Source: Haliclona indistincta (Eukaryota; Porifera; Demospongiae; Haplosclerida; Chalinidae). Taken from it: 64,000 nucleotides of DNA. Position numbers and translations under genes: made by a program. The notes beneath the pieces were generated by a model. That model saw only the letters and a list, made by a program, of their open reading frames with translations, did not search any database and had not been told where the DNA came from. Shown in pieces: positions 43,705 to 54,165 of this stretch; within the stretch, counting starts at the first letter, position 1; each line of letters starts with the position of its first letter. The stretch is taken from contig OZ024786.1 in the NCBI GenBank assembly GCA_964017065.1, positions 8,995,047-9,059,046 of the forward strand, given 5' to 3'.

Positions 43705-45432
43705 TCAATGACGAGCTCTTTTGTATGGTAGAGAGAGAGAAGGAAGATTGTCATGTAAGAAAAGTAGTGTTTCAACATTTTCTGGGTCCAGTGCTGCCCT
43801 CTTGGCATTGACAATAATGCCAGCTATACTAAAAAGTCTCTCTGATGGAACAGACGTAGCTACGATACTGAGATATTTTTGCGCCATCTTGGCTAAACGA
43901 GGGTATGATCGGTGATGTGTTCTCCACCACTCCAAAGGTTTTTCCTTCAGTTCTGCAACAGGCTCGGCCTTGTAACGAGTCAATTCTCCGACTACAAGAT
44001 CAGTGAGAGATGCTGAAAATGAGGAGTCACAACTAGCATTGAGAGTACTAAAAGTATCTCCAAGCAGCTTTTCCAAAGCACACTTTTTGATGGATTGACT
44101 GGATTCTGAAACAGCATTTGAACTACTAGTAGACTGGTTCTCTGATGTGCTTGCTGTAGTAATTGCAGTAGTAGCTGGCTGTAGTTGACTGACAACTATC
44201 TCATCCACTAAACTATTTGCAGTTGCCTCTTGTTGATCTTCTGTCAGGTGGGCCAAGCTTTTTAGGCGTGGGTCTAATAAAGTAGCCTTGTTCATCAGCA
44301 TGCAAACATCCGGATCTTTGTAACTTGTATTGAAGTCGGAAGCAATTGCTTTTTTGACGTTACGGATTGCTGTTGAGCTATCAGCAGGCGTGATCACTAA
44401 CTTAAGCCTTATTTGAGCAAGAAGTGGACCTAGAGTAGACAAACTTGGGTATTGATCAGCGCTAAGGTAGGCAGTGGCGTCCTTAAAAGGTTCGAGAATC
44501 TCACATAAATCTTGCAATAGCCTCCATTCCTCTGGAGAGGAAAGTGTAGTAAGGCTTCTCTGGTTTTGCAAAACAGCACACACAGCCAGCTGCTGTTCAC
44601 ACAATCTCTCTATCATATCATGAACAGAATTCCACCCGTGAGATACTCCCTGCAGGTAAGAAAAAAATAATTCTGTTGTGTATTCTGTTGTGTATATGTA
44701 TAATACCTGTATTAATTTGTGCTTTGGTAGCCCAAGCATTTCTTGTTTGACTTCAAGTTCTTCAGCATCAAGACGTGACTTGTTAAAATGTGCGACAACT
44801 TTCTTTGCACGACCAATTGCTCGTTCTACTGCTGGTACCTCAAAAGCTTTTTGAACAGAAAGGTTTAATGTGTGGCCAGCACAAGGCAAACGAACTTTGT
44901 CTAAGTCTTTCTCTATTGCTTTTACGACATTGCTACCATTATCTGTAGTAAACGCAGACACATCTTCATTAAGATCGATGCACCAATCCCTGAGTGAATC
45001 ACGAATCGCTGTAGATACAAGTACATGGTTATGTGATCCAGGCATGAAGTGGCATTGAAGAGAATTGTGTTTCATCTCGAAATCTTTGGGAGTAATGTAA
45101 TGTGCCGTCAAGGAAAAGTAGGCAGCACCTGCTCGTGAGGTCCACATATCAGTGGTAAGTGCCACAGAATCTTGACTACCTATTGCTCCACGCACTGTAC
45201 GCTTCAATACTCTGTACTTAGTATCATTTACATTCATCATTGTTCTTCTGCAGGGAACTACATAAGAAGGCTCAGCTGTTTGCATCAGTTGAAGAAACCC
45301 AATGCCATCCACAACATTGTCTGGCCTAAGATCACGTGCAATGAAGTCAGCCACAGCATCTGTCAGCTGTACAGCACGAGCAGAGTGTGAAGGGAGCTTT
45401 GTCACTGTCGACGATCGAACGAATGAATCCAA
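43705..45432 (-). pseudogene. hAT transposase body (ZBED-like)
   Basis: The minus-strand frame from MDSFVRSSTVTKL holds the hAT landmarks in order: TTDMWTSRAGAAY (first Asp), DVSAFTTDNGSNVVK (second Asp), LPCAGHTLNLSVQKAF, and the C-terminal dimerisation region EWWRTHHRSYPRLAKMA ... ATSVPSERLFSIAG ... ENVETLLFLHDNLPS. A 57-bp GT-AG intron (44650-44706) lies in frame, so the frame stays open through it. Between this frame and the BED exon there is one in-frame TAA, so the copy cannot make the full protein as it stands. Confidence 0.88.
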
Positions 45433-45521
45433 TGAAGATTGCTGTTTTCCTGCTTGTGTACCTGAACTCTTTCCTTAAAGTTGACTGTAGATTGTTTCGT
45501 GTTTAATCTGTAGATGGTTCT

Positions 45522-45707
45522 TTAAGTTGGTAGTTCCCCCCCGTGCGCAACCTTTTGCCCACAGATCTTGCAAGTAGCCCGGCTTTCTTTGATGAGCTTG
45601 CCTTGTTGGTCTTTTATAAATCCAAAATACTGCCACACTGGAGAAGTCCTGTTTGGAGGAGTCACGACAGTTTGGCTGCTAGTACTAGCTGAAGACGAAG
45701 ACGCCAT
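45522..45707 (-). pseudogene. BED zinc finger of the hAT transposase, frameshifted
   Basis: MASSSSASTSSQTVVTPPNR is followed by VWQYFGFIKDQQGKLIKE and ATCKICGQKVAHGG. The His half (TTNLKNHLQIKH) is present but one base out of frame. The shift lies in a run of seven G (plus-strand C, 45536-45542), which is one base short of an intact finger. Homopolymer slippage or a sequencing error are both possible. Confidence 0.8.
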
Positions 45708-45877
45708 ATTTCAGTTGTTGCGCAATAGTTAGCACATGCTTAAATACGACCATGCGCATGCGTAGTTACGCCCACAATAACCGCGGTAGTAACATTTTAA
45801 AATGATTAACTGGTCAATTTGCTAAAACCGGTAAATTAACCGGTTAACTGCAAACGGTTCACAGCTCTAGTTGTGGT

Positions 45878-46115
45878 TGAGCGATTTTTTACTTTCTTCA
45901 TCTTTAGTAACTAACCGCCTTTGTTTCTCAGCTAGGTCTATGATTGTTGATCGTTCTTCCTCCTTAAGATCAGATAACCATTTCATAGTTTTATTAGGGA
46001 GGCACGGTAGTGCCTCCCTATGTAGGGTTGAACGAGAAAACAAGATGGCGGCTACATACAATGTATTAACGTTCAAACGCTGATATTTCGCTTGGTCGTG
46101 AATTGTATACGTCAA
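45878..46115 (-). pseudogene. Coiled-coil fragment, target of the hAT insertion
   Basis: The minus strand reads WLSDLKEEERSTIIDLAEKQ and RRLVTKDEESKKSL up to the hAT. On the far side of the element (43490-43573) it continues QRKEKMLLETTRRLA and ERKLCDEKEKLMEAH. After one target copy is removed the two coiled halves are adjacent, though one base out of phase. An A-run (GTAAAAAATCG) just before the site could account for the shift. Family unknown. Confidence 0.5.
45995..46020. repeat. Small perfect hairpin TAGGGAGGCAC
   Basis: TAGGGAGGCAC, four-base loop, GTGCCTCCCTA. It may be the terminus of a small non-autonomous repeat; a partner was not seen. Confidence 0.6.
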
Positions 46116-46119
46116 AAGA

Positions 46120-46730
46120 CACTTAAATCTGCTCTCTGGCGTTGCCCCATCTTACAGTAGCAAGGAGATTGCTCGAAATTGTTACTAAAGTGACGAACCT
46201 GGAAACGGTGAAAATCGTGTTTCGTCATCTTCGTTTTCATCTTTCTTTCTTTCTTCTTTCTTCAGCGCGCCTAGCGCCTTTACGCGAGCAATGCCGAGAC
46301 CAAAACACCCATGAACAGTCATGAAATTCTTCTGGCAGGTGCCTTTTGAACTTAGTTTTTAGCGAAACGTCGATATCAATTCCGCGATTTCTCGATCGTG
46401 ATCCATTGTCAGCTAAGTATTAGACGCCATTGATGTGATTGCGCAATACGCACGTGACCAAGCAGTGGTTAGCGCACGTGACCAAGCACTAGCTTGAGTA
46501 TCGCCGCGCCTTATGGATCACGGAGAACACATACATGTATTTGTCTGGAGTCTTCGAAGAACGGTAAGCTCGTATAGGATCACCATTCTGCGCTTGCCAG
46601 ATAATTACAACCGCCGTACTTGTCTACAAACAATTGTGGGCGGGGCTCGTATCCACTGCATGCATGTGTAGGCGAGCTGATATGTACAGCATAACAATTA
46701 TTATTAGCTACAAGTTTAAAATTCTTAATA
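46120..46730. other. No gene recognised
   Basis: Contains a duplicated GCACGTGACCAAGCA (46450-46487); no exon supported. Confidence 0.4.
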
Positions 46731-46767
46731 ATAAAGAAAAGCCACTAACAACAGGAAAACTAAACCA

Positions 46768-46965
46768 ATGGTGGAAACAAAGATAGCTCAGTACGTGCAT
46801 GATATTGAACTGCACTTCGCTGAACAAGAAAAAAGGACACAAACAAGAAAATTAAAAAGATTTCTATCGAAATCAAAAGGATGTAGGGTTGTGAAATCTA
46901 CTACTGGTCCACAATGTAAACTAACAAGGAACAAGCATGGAATGGTAACACGATTGACTTGCTAA
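46768..46965 (+). CDS. Small basic frame spanning an inverted-repeat arm
   Basis: MVETKIAQYVHDIELHFAEQ, then EKRTQTRKLKRFLSKSKGCR and GPQCKLTRNKHGMVTRLTC-stop (65 codons). Strongly basic C-terminus. Its second half lies within the left arm of the perfect inverted repeat, so the same sequence exists inverted downstream. Family unknown. Confidence 0.3.
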   Translation: MVETKIAQYVHDIELHFAEQEKRTQTRKLKRFLSKSKGCRVVKSTTGPQCKLTRNKHGMVTRLTC

Positions 46966-47231
46966 CAGACCATAGATCCCTACATCAGTGGCTGTACATA
47001 AGATCAATATTTTGTCACAAGCTGAATGCACGTTAGGTGTCAGTCAACAGCAACTAGCTGAACTAGCTATAACCAACCACAGCAGCCACTGATGTAGGGA
47101 TCTATGGTCTGTTAGCAAGTCAATCGTGTTACCATTCCATGCTTGTTCCTTGTTAGTTTACATTGTGGACCAGTAGTAGATTTCACAACCCTACATCCTT
47201 TTGATTTCGATAGAAATCTTTTTAATTTTCT
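46846..47231. repeat. Perfect 149-bp inverted repeat with 88-bp spacer
   Basis: Arms 46846-46994 and 47083-47231 are exact reverse complements as far as I can read. No terminal motif or target duplication of a known transposon type is visible. Arm identity means a very recent inverted duplication or active gene conversion; an assembly fold-back artefact must also be considered. Confidence 0.9.
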
Positions 47232-47505
47232 TTTTTTATTACTTGAATGAGATTTGACCGTGATAACTGGTGCAAGTTCGGAATGGCAGTGGTAAGGTAA
47301 TCATTCAATCCTAAGATTGACTCACACGAATCATTGCTTGGTTTTAGTTCATTTCTGCCTCCTCAAGTGAGTGTTCTATTAAAACGCTAGCTCCCTTTCC
47401 TGCAACTGTCTGATTGACAGGTTTATTGCTTTTGCTCTCTTTATGTACCCTAGATTGCTGATATGGCACCAATATCAGCCTGAAAACCTTCTTTCAGTGA
47501 TCCAC

Positions 47506-47965
47506 TCAATAGTCAGTAACTCGCCAATCAGTCACTGATAATGCACTTTCCGAGCTCAACTTTTCACAGTCCCCCAAATCGGAACAATTATCTGGTGGTC
47601 CGAACTGGTGGTTACGAAATGGTGCATGAATCCATTTTTGAAGATACAACTTTGTTGCCAAAGCTTCAGCTGTACTACGTGCACGTTGACGAATCTTCAT
47701 AGCTTTGTTTGCGTTGAATACTTGTTGTCGATTCTTTGGAAGGTCACAACCTGCCTTTGCATTCATCACTCCACCTTGGTCATCCTCTATGCTTGTTAGT
47801 ACCTTGGTTGCTGATTTGTATTCTGAATCCTTTACCAAGATCTTCTGCAATTGTGAAACCACGGTCAGCTAAAATTGTATCACCACGCTCAAGCAAATCA
47901 AAGAATTTTGCATATTGTGTTAAGTTCTTGTCAGAAACCCTTCCTCCCCAACACCTTCCTCCCCT
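47506..47965 (-). pseudogene. DDE_Tnp_4 fragment fused to another mobile protein
   Basis: The upper part (47840-47965) reads [20 protein letters not shown] and [18 protein letters not shown], the second and third acidic region of DDE_Tnp_4. Without spacer it passes, in another frame, into [20 protein letters not shown] and PKNRQQVFNANKAMKIRQR (to 47506). I know that stretch from a separate multi-copy mobile protein of cnidarians and sponges. Confidence 0.6.
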
Positions 47966-48424
47966 TCCTTCCCCTTCCTTGTCCTTAAGGAAGCTCAGGC
48001 TCAACCATATCATAGAATGCCTTAAACACATCCCAATCAGGTATACCCGCACACACACCATAATGACCCTGCAATAATAAGAGGCATTCAATTTAACCTG
48101 TATAATGCCTAAGTAAACCGTGATCACTTTCATCATTTCAGCAATCTACTCTGTGCTTCCTGCAAGCTACCTTTAGAGTCATGATCTCATGTTATCTGGC
48201 AAATGTCTCTGCAGTTGGCCACTGGTTTGGGACACCTGTGGCGCATTTCTTGTGCTCAACAATTTAACATGTGACGTAACTTTCAAGTGACAATCGCTTT
48301 ATGGCTACATAGCTTCCAAATGGCAACCCTGGAACAGGTGTGGAATTTGCCTTCCTCTAACGAACACTTTAAATACCACTTTAATTAATCGAGACCATGC
48401 GGTGATGGGCGGAGCTGTTGATAC

Positions 48425-48833
48425 ACTCTTACCATCCATTGGACCACCGCCTATATCCTCCTCTCTGTAAGGTAACAAAGCGAGGTAACAAGTGGTTTGC
48501 AATGGCGTCACATGTGTCGAGAACAATTTCACCAGCCGTAGATCTACCAACTCCAAAAAGAGACGCAATGGTCCGGTACTCTTCATTAGTTGCAAGTCTC
48601 CAAATTGTAATCGCTACTCTAGCCTCAACACTAATAGCCTCTCTGAATACAGTTGTTTGTCGTTCGATGTGAGGTCTAAATTCATCACAAAGCATTCTGT
48701 AAGTATCTCTTGACATCCTTAAATTCTCCTTCCACCATGCATCGCCATACAAGCCGTTCACTACACCTCTCCACCATTCAGTACTGCTGTACTTGCACCA
48801 AACTTCTGGACTAGCTTTACGTTCTTTCAGCAT
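48425..48833 (-). pseudogene. PIF/Harbinger transposase, first exon
   Basis: MLKERKASPEVWCKYSSTEW, NLRMSRDTYRMLCDEFRPHI, VEARVAITIWRLATNEEYRT and IASLFGVGRSTAGEIVLDTC are the HARBI1-like N-terminal region that precedes the DDE_Tnp_4 domain. It ends at a GTAAGAG donor (48432). The catalytic exons are not found downstream. A complementary catalytic fragment lies 0.5 kb further on the same strand (47840-47965) but belongs to another subfamily by its motifs. Confidence 0.75.
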
Positions 48834-48839
48834 TAGACT

Positions 48840-49185
48840 GAGAAGCAGCCTTCTACAGGAAAAGATGCGATATTACAAACCAGGTCAGTCACGTACCGTG
48901 CAGTGTACTAACGATGTTCTATATTCCTCACCTGCGTCTTTTTCTGTAGATGGGCCTAATGTATATTCTGCTACTTCCAATGACTTCCCTCAACAATTTC
49001 GGTGACTTTGCCTCCTCAACTGCATATTGCTAAAGCCTATTGTACTGTACCGTATATATTTTATTATAGTAATTCACGAAGAATTTTTTTTTGATTTTAA
49101 TCACAATACAGTTTTTCTAAGCGTGGTGGTTAATATGTGTACTTGTTGCGTCCTCAGGACTATGAACGTTACTGATAGTTGATGT
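48840..49185. other. No gene recognised
   Basis: AT-rich interval; no exon supported. Confidence 0.35.
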
Positions 49186-49189
49186 CACA

Positions 49190-49990
49190 TGCCTGATTGA
49201 TCTAGACTCCGTTCGAACAAGGCTCCTTGCATATCTCACGATAAGGTCCTCTCTGACATCGCTTGACTCAAGTGTGCCTCATACTCATTCAGTATTAGGA
49301 ATTATTTTAGATAGTGCATTATAAGTTGAAATTATTACCTGTGACTTCTCTCCATCTGTTAGGTTGCTCGCTCTCATCAGCAATCCTGTTTCAGCATAAC
49401 ATACAGGACAGAGGTCAGTTCTTGGTTTTGCTGGCAAGACCATTGGTAGTAATGTCCTCCATGGGTTGCAAAAAGTGCTGCTGTCTCTAGACTGAAGATA
49501 GAGTTGTAGAACAAGGAAACAGTTGCAGGTCTGAACGCTTGTAACCAGGGATACGTCCTGGCAACAGAATGGCATGGTCTTCAGCATAGTTCCAGACTAC
49601 GTGTGACACATCATCAAAGGTCAGTGCATGCACAGGAAGCCTTCTACTATTGCCATGCACCCTGGGTGCAATGCCATTCTCATTGCAGCTTTCCTTGATG
49701 TTGAAGAATTTGTCCTTCTTGGTGTTATGAAGGAAGATAAAGGTACGCAAACATACACGCTTGGCCTGGTGGTAATAGACTGCCCTTGATTGCTTCCTCT
49801 GTTGAGGTGGCGTGTGTCTGTGGTTGATGGAGTGTTTGGTGAGCATGCTGGTATTGCTCATTGCCATGATCTGTCCCACAATGAGTACGTCCGATAGTAT
49901 TCTGACGGTTTATCGGCTGGAACATTGCTTCTGTGTTCTTGTCGACCACATCTCCGTTGCAAAGATAGTTGTACATCAACAGATGAGGCC
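49190..49990 (-). pseudogene. DUF7869-like mobile protein, 5' half (copy D)
   Basis: Minus-strand exons in order: FIFLHNTKKDKFFNIKESCN with RVHGNSRRLPVHALTFDDV and NYAEDHAILLPGRIPGYKRS (about 49510-49770); WRTLLPMVLPAKPRTDLCPV with LLMRASNLTDGEKSQ and donor GTAATA (about 49340-49491); EYEAHLSQAMSERTL (about 49215-49262), broken by a two-base loss. The last piece is close to copy A. The 3' half with the acidic DNCxGQN motif is missing. Confidence 0.7.
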
Positions 49991-49999
49991 ATCTCCTCT

Positions 50000-50760
50000 A
50001 CTTCACTATACCACTCACAGTGATGTGCACGTATGTCATCTCTGGTGTTCTGCAGAGTGGTTATGCTATGTTATGCTTATGCTGGTTATGCTTTAATCAT
50101 TAGTTTTAAGATACATCTCTCGCCTCTCCCTAATTCTTAACCATTGCATGCTTTCTCCCTAGAATAGTGATGGATAGTGAGTTTCAATCATTGCACCAAA
50201 AAGAATACTTTTTGGTGCAATGATATTTTTAATTTACCACCCCTTCCTCTTTTCTTTCTCTTCCTCTTCGAGGGTGGTAGTGGAGGACGTGGAGGGGTGG
50301 GCGTGGAGGTGGTGATTGTGGCCTGAAATTAGCCATTCTCTGTAGTGTATCTGTTAAGGTAGGACCGGAGTGAAAATTCATCTCTTGGATTTTTGTTGGT
50401 TTTTCAGCATATTTTCATTTTAGACTGATAAGTAAAAATCCAGCGTTACAGTGGATAATTCTGATCGGTTCTGGAGATATACTACTCAAAAATATCACTT
50501 TTAATGATATTCACGCAACAATAATTAGATTCACGCAACAATAATTAGATTCATGAGCGCTATTTGCAGTACAAGTACAGCTATATGCCAAACCACAGGC
50601 TACACCACGCTTCCATATTTGGAACAGTATTAGCTAAGTGTTTGCTTGTGTCATTAAATAGAATAACGAGTAAAATGTATGCGCGGAGACCAAGAAAGGA
50701 CTGATCTGTACAGAACCACGAAGCCTGGCGGGCTCATACTCAGCGAAGGAGTATCAACAG
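50000..50760. other. No gene; hairpin at 50187-50224
   Basis: Includes a perfect hairpin with 17-bp arms ATCATTGCACCAAAAAG and a 4-base loop (50187-50224), a purine/pyrimidine-rich tract (50240-50320) and a duplicated GATTCACGCAACAATAATTA (50509, 50530). No exon supported. Confidence 0.55.
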
Positions 50761-50763
50761 TAC

Positions 50764-51000
50764 TCAAGAGTTGCTACATGGATTCTTCAACAAGTTTGCG
50801 TTGTTCTTACCGGAGGCCGCATCAGCAGGATCCAAGTCGGCTGCTCTAGGCACATGAGGTAGTATTGCGCTAAAAACGATGAGCATCGAGAACAAATCTC
50901 TTTGTGATTGCGGCCTCTGCACAAAAGTTAGCTCTTTGCGTCCCCTAAACAACTGAGAAACTGAAATTACTGTATCTCTTTCTGTCAGCGAGAAAAACAA
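50764..51000 (-). other. Open frame, unidentified
   Basis: MFFSLTERDTVISVSQLFRG, then RKELTFVQRPQSQRDLFSML and HVPRAADLDPADAASG. Plausible as one exon, with a GTAAGA-like donor near 50811, but no family is recognised. Confidence 0.25.
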
Positions 51001-51305
51001 GATAATGTAATTTAACTACACTTTACAATACTTTACAACGACGAAAATTTTGCAGAACCTAAGAACTTTGAAAGTCTCATTTGCAATGTGCATACAAACT
51101 AACCTCTCTGCTTTAACTATTTGAAAAAATAATGTCTCTAGCTTGCTCGGTTCTACCACAATAATTGTTTGTTTTGATATACCAAGAATTCACCGAAATT
51201 AACACCTTGACACCGGTCCTACCTTAAGTACAAATTACCCTTTCTGATTAATGGACGGCTTCATGCTTTCTCCCATCGCTCTCACCCACAGTTAAAGTGA
51301 CTGGT

Positions 51306-51960
51306 CTACAAATGTGAGTCACCACGATCCAGGAATTGAGCACCTACAGACAAGGTAGATTTTGATTCCCTTGTACGTTTTAGTGCAGCTAAAAGTTGTA
51401 AATCCTGATCAGTTTCAGTTGCTTTGCCTCTATGCCTTTGAATAGTGAAAGTGAGGAGATGTTTGTTTGTGTAGTTGTCTAGACTACTTGGCCTCTTGTA
51501 GTAAGCAATTCTCTCTGTGCTTCCAGGATACTGTGATAAGTTTGTTCCTGATGCTCTAAGTTCAGAGCTACCTGAAGTTGTCAGACTTTTATAAACCAGA
51601 GAAGTTATCATTGAGTTGTTATGAGTTACTTGAGCAAGCAGACAAAACTGAAGTATCTGCAACAACTCAACAATGCAATGGTGTCAGGCTATCATGCATA
51701 TCTAAAAGGGATTTTTAAACTGTCAAGTTTGATGAAAGCAATCTTCGTTCAATGCCTTCTTTGTTCAATGCTTTATGACCATGGCTCAACAACTGTATGT
51801 GAAGCATCTGTACCTCACTCTGTGCAGTCTGTAACACAAAATTCTTGAATTCTCTTTTACGCAGCTCCATCTCAAGTTTTATCTTCTCATACTCATTTTT
51901 CATGATGGAGGGTGATGAGAACTGGCGAACTTTCTTCATGACTATTTTTAATATTGACAA
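51306..51960 (-). other. Hydrophilic/coiled frames, unidentified
   Basis: MKNEYEKIKLEMELRKREFK (51840-51900) looks like the coiled tail of a MADF/Myb-type mobile-element accessory protein. AYYKRPSSLDNYTNKHLLTF and HRGKATETDQDLQLLAALKR follow at 51330-51520. Frames differ and no gene model could be built. Confidence 0.3.
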
Positions 51961-52187
51961 CTTGTTATAACAACTAGTTGAACCTAGTTAAACTTGAACA
52001 ACTAGTTGAAGCGTATGGACGAAGCAAATGGTACGTTTGTACTCTAAGAGCGCAATATTGTGCATATTCTCACAGTGCTCATAGTTCATCGTTTGAGTAT
52101 CACCATCAATTTTATGTACTTCATCATCAACAATCTCACACTGCTGTAGACTGCACGCTAGTATAGCGTCTGTCATGGCTGTTCGAG

Positions 52188-52640
52188 CAACTTTAAGCAT
52201 CCGCTGTATTAGTTATCGAGCCGCTGTTTCCCGAATCAGTTTTCGAACACTTTTTCTTAGGTGGACCGACACATTCAGCGTCATGGCTAGCCTTTTCCGT
52301 AGCCTTTGAAACTCTCTTCCGCTTCGGCACTAAGTGGATTGGTTTTGCTGCTGGCGATGTGCAGAGATCTGTCTTTTTGTCTACAATAATCAGTGCATAT
52401 ACTTATAAAATTAATGCTCTACTATTACATATAAATATGGCTAACCAGCGACGGCAAGTATGTTTGTGTCGTACATAATGCATTTCTTTTTCCAGCAGCG
52501 CTCTTGGTCTCCTAAACAGCAGACGAAGATTACAGACAAGTATTACTTATATACTACACACACCAATACAGCTATGGACTGATTCAGCTAAAAAAAACAG
52601 CCTTACCTGATCGCCACAAGACGCCATACAAAACATTAAC
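52188..52640 (-). CDS. Last exons of an unidentified gene, basic tail
   Basis: Three in-phase segments: VNVLYGVLWRSG (to donor GTAAGG at about 52606), DQERCWKKKCIMYDTNILAV (about 52452-52525, donor GTTAGC) and DKKTDLCTSPAAKPIHLVPK with RKRVSKATEKAS, ending ITNTADA-stop near 52187. The C-terminus has a likely nuclear signal (PKRKR, PPKKK). The upstream part of the gene is not recognised. Confidence 0.4.
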
Positions 52641-52644
52641 AAGC

Positions 52645-53080
52645 CACACCTTTCAAGGACGTAGCTGGTTATCAATAATAAATCTGATTAACTTGTCCAT
52701 TCAGGATTTCACACAATAAGTGATAGTACAGAATATTTTACTCAATACCAAACAGTGCAGTGGTGTTAGTGTCTATTGTGAGAATGCATAATATAGTGGG
52801 TTTTGCAAGCCTTGCTGTGTAGCTGCATTGCCATGGTGATGAGTTGGTTCCCCTTGTCACTAGCTGGCTTTACTTGCAGAAGGCGACACCACCTGTACAC
52901 GATGATTTCATCATAAGATACTGTAGTAATAATGTGTGAAAGTTCATCTCTCCCTCCCTCTCTCTCTCCCTCCCCCACTCTCTCTAAACAATGACACAAC
53001 TACATAACCTGTCGCAAATCGATAGCACTACACCAAATGTAAACTGTGTTGGTAGCTTGTCAGGACTAAGGACCCAAGAT
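52645..53080. other. No gene recognised
   Basis: Contains a TCCCTC/TCTCTC pyrimidine microsatellite (52950-52985). Confidence 0.4.
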
Positions 53081-53119
53081 GAATGAATGACTGATTCCTT
53101 GTCTTCCTCACACCACCTT

Positions 53120-53420
53120 ACTAGCACCCAACTCATCTTCTTTGCACAGACTATGCGGCTGCGGCTGCAAGCTTTATTAGCTTTTGCCTTTCACCAATTT
53201 TCTGTGCACCTTTTTCTAGGGCAGCTTTTGCACGTTCCACTGACTGCTAGGGGTGACTCTCTCCCTCCAGCTCATCCATGGCCTCCTGAATTAGATCCTC
53301 CACTTAAGAGTTAAAGTTCACCTGCGCTTCGTTTCCCTTCTTGTACTGGTAGTGTGTCTCTGCCGAATGGGATTTCTTGATGGTTTTAGCCGTAGCTTCA
53401 TCCTGACTGCAGCCGACCTT
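53120..53420 (-). pseudogene. Mobile-element protein fragment (RQKLIK motif)
   Basis: The minus strand reads ETHYQYKKGNEAQVNFN (53300-53375) then EDLIQEAMDELEGESHP-stop-QSVERAKAALEKGAQKIGER and QKLIKLA. YxYKGNxxQxxFN...LIxxRQKLIxxAD is a widespread invertebrate mobile-element protein. One stop breaks it. The GATTTCTTGATGGTTTTAGC segment here (53370-53390) recurs at 40806. Confidence 0.5.
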
Positions 53421-54002
53421 GTTTTAGATGATCTTCACTCGGTACTTAAATCTAGACTCACCCACCACCTTCCATCTGCAATAGATGAGAGAACGACAAA
53501 TTATGGGAGGCTCGCACGTGTAAAATTAAGCATATCAAACATGTGTTCGACAACTATTATCTCACTCTAGCTGCTGTCACTACTGCTAACTAGCTAGTTA
53601 CTTTTACACGACAGAACAGCTAACTATAATGTAGGTACAAGATGTAGGTACAAGAAAAATAGGCTAGCTTTTTTGTGACATACTGACTCGCATACAGATA
53701 GCTTACTTGTCGTTTGACACATAACCGAATGTAGGACGAATCTCGTTTGTCAAAGTTCAAGTTTTCTGCAAACAGCTGTAAAAGAATGAATAGCTCATAA
53801 ATCTTGTGTAACATTTTCGCTTACCATCACAGTCTGATGTTCTACATCTCATAACAGAATTGATGCTGTCTACAAACTGTTTAACAATACTCGACAGTGG
53901 TATCATAGTTAGAATTCACTATAATAACCTGGAAATAACAAGCCATTAATATTCTAAGTTCGTTCTTTCCTTGACTTGGAACTGTGCGTACCATGTCAAT
54001 AG

Positions 54003-54165
54003 CTATGTCGCGTATCACTGTGCCATTTACTGTATTTTTTTCAGTAGATGCAGGTATTCATGAGACCATTGTTTCCAGAAGCTTTGCACGGTAGAAACTC
54101 TTCTTCTCCCAAGCTGTGGGTCTCTAAAAAGTGGTGCAAAAGGGTAATGAACAGCTTCATCAATA
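54003..54165 (-). pseudogene. Pao-type retrotransposon tail (DUF5641-like)
   Basis: In frame with the exon above it, the minus strand reads LFRDPQLGRRRVSTVQSFWK and QWSHEYLHLLKKIQ. GRxRVxxVQxFWxxWSxEYLxxL is the DUF5641 end of Pao/BEL polyproteins. It directly follows QVNYLIDEA of the DUF7869-like copy E, so a Pao fragment replaced the rest of that gene. Confidence 0.6.

Larger units (their letters stand above)
43582..45869 (-). mobile_element. Nearly complete hAT transposon (2288 bp)
   Basis: The ends TAGAGCTGTGAACC (43582-43595) and GGTTCACAGCTCTA (45856-45869) are exact inverse repeats. The flanks GTTGTGCT (43574-43581) and GTTGTGGT (45870-45877) form an 8-bp target duplication with one change. 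Subterminal AACCAGTTAAC motifs recur at both ends (43609-43655; 45800-45850), as expected for transposase binding sites. The element carries a BED finger exon and an RNase-H-like transposase on the minus strand. It inserted in a coiled-coil coding sequence whose parts lie on both sides. Confidence 0.92.
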
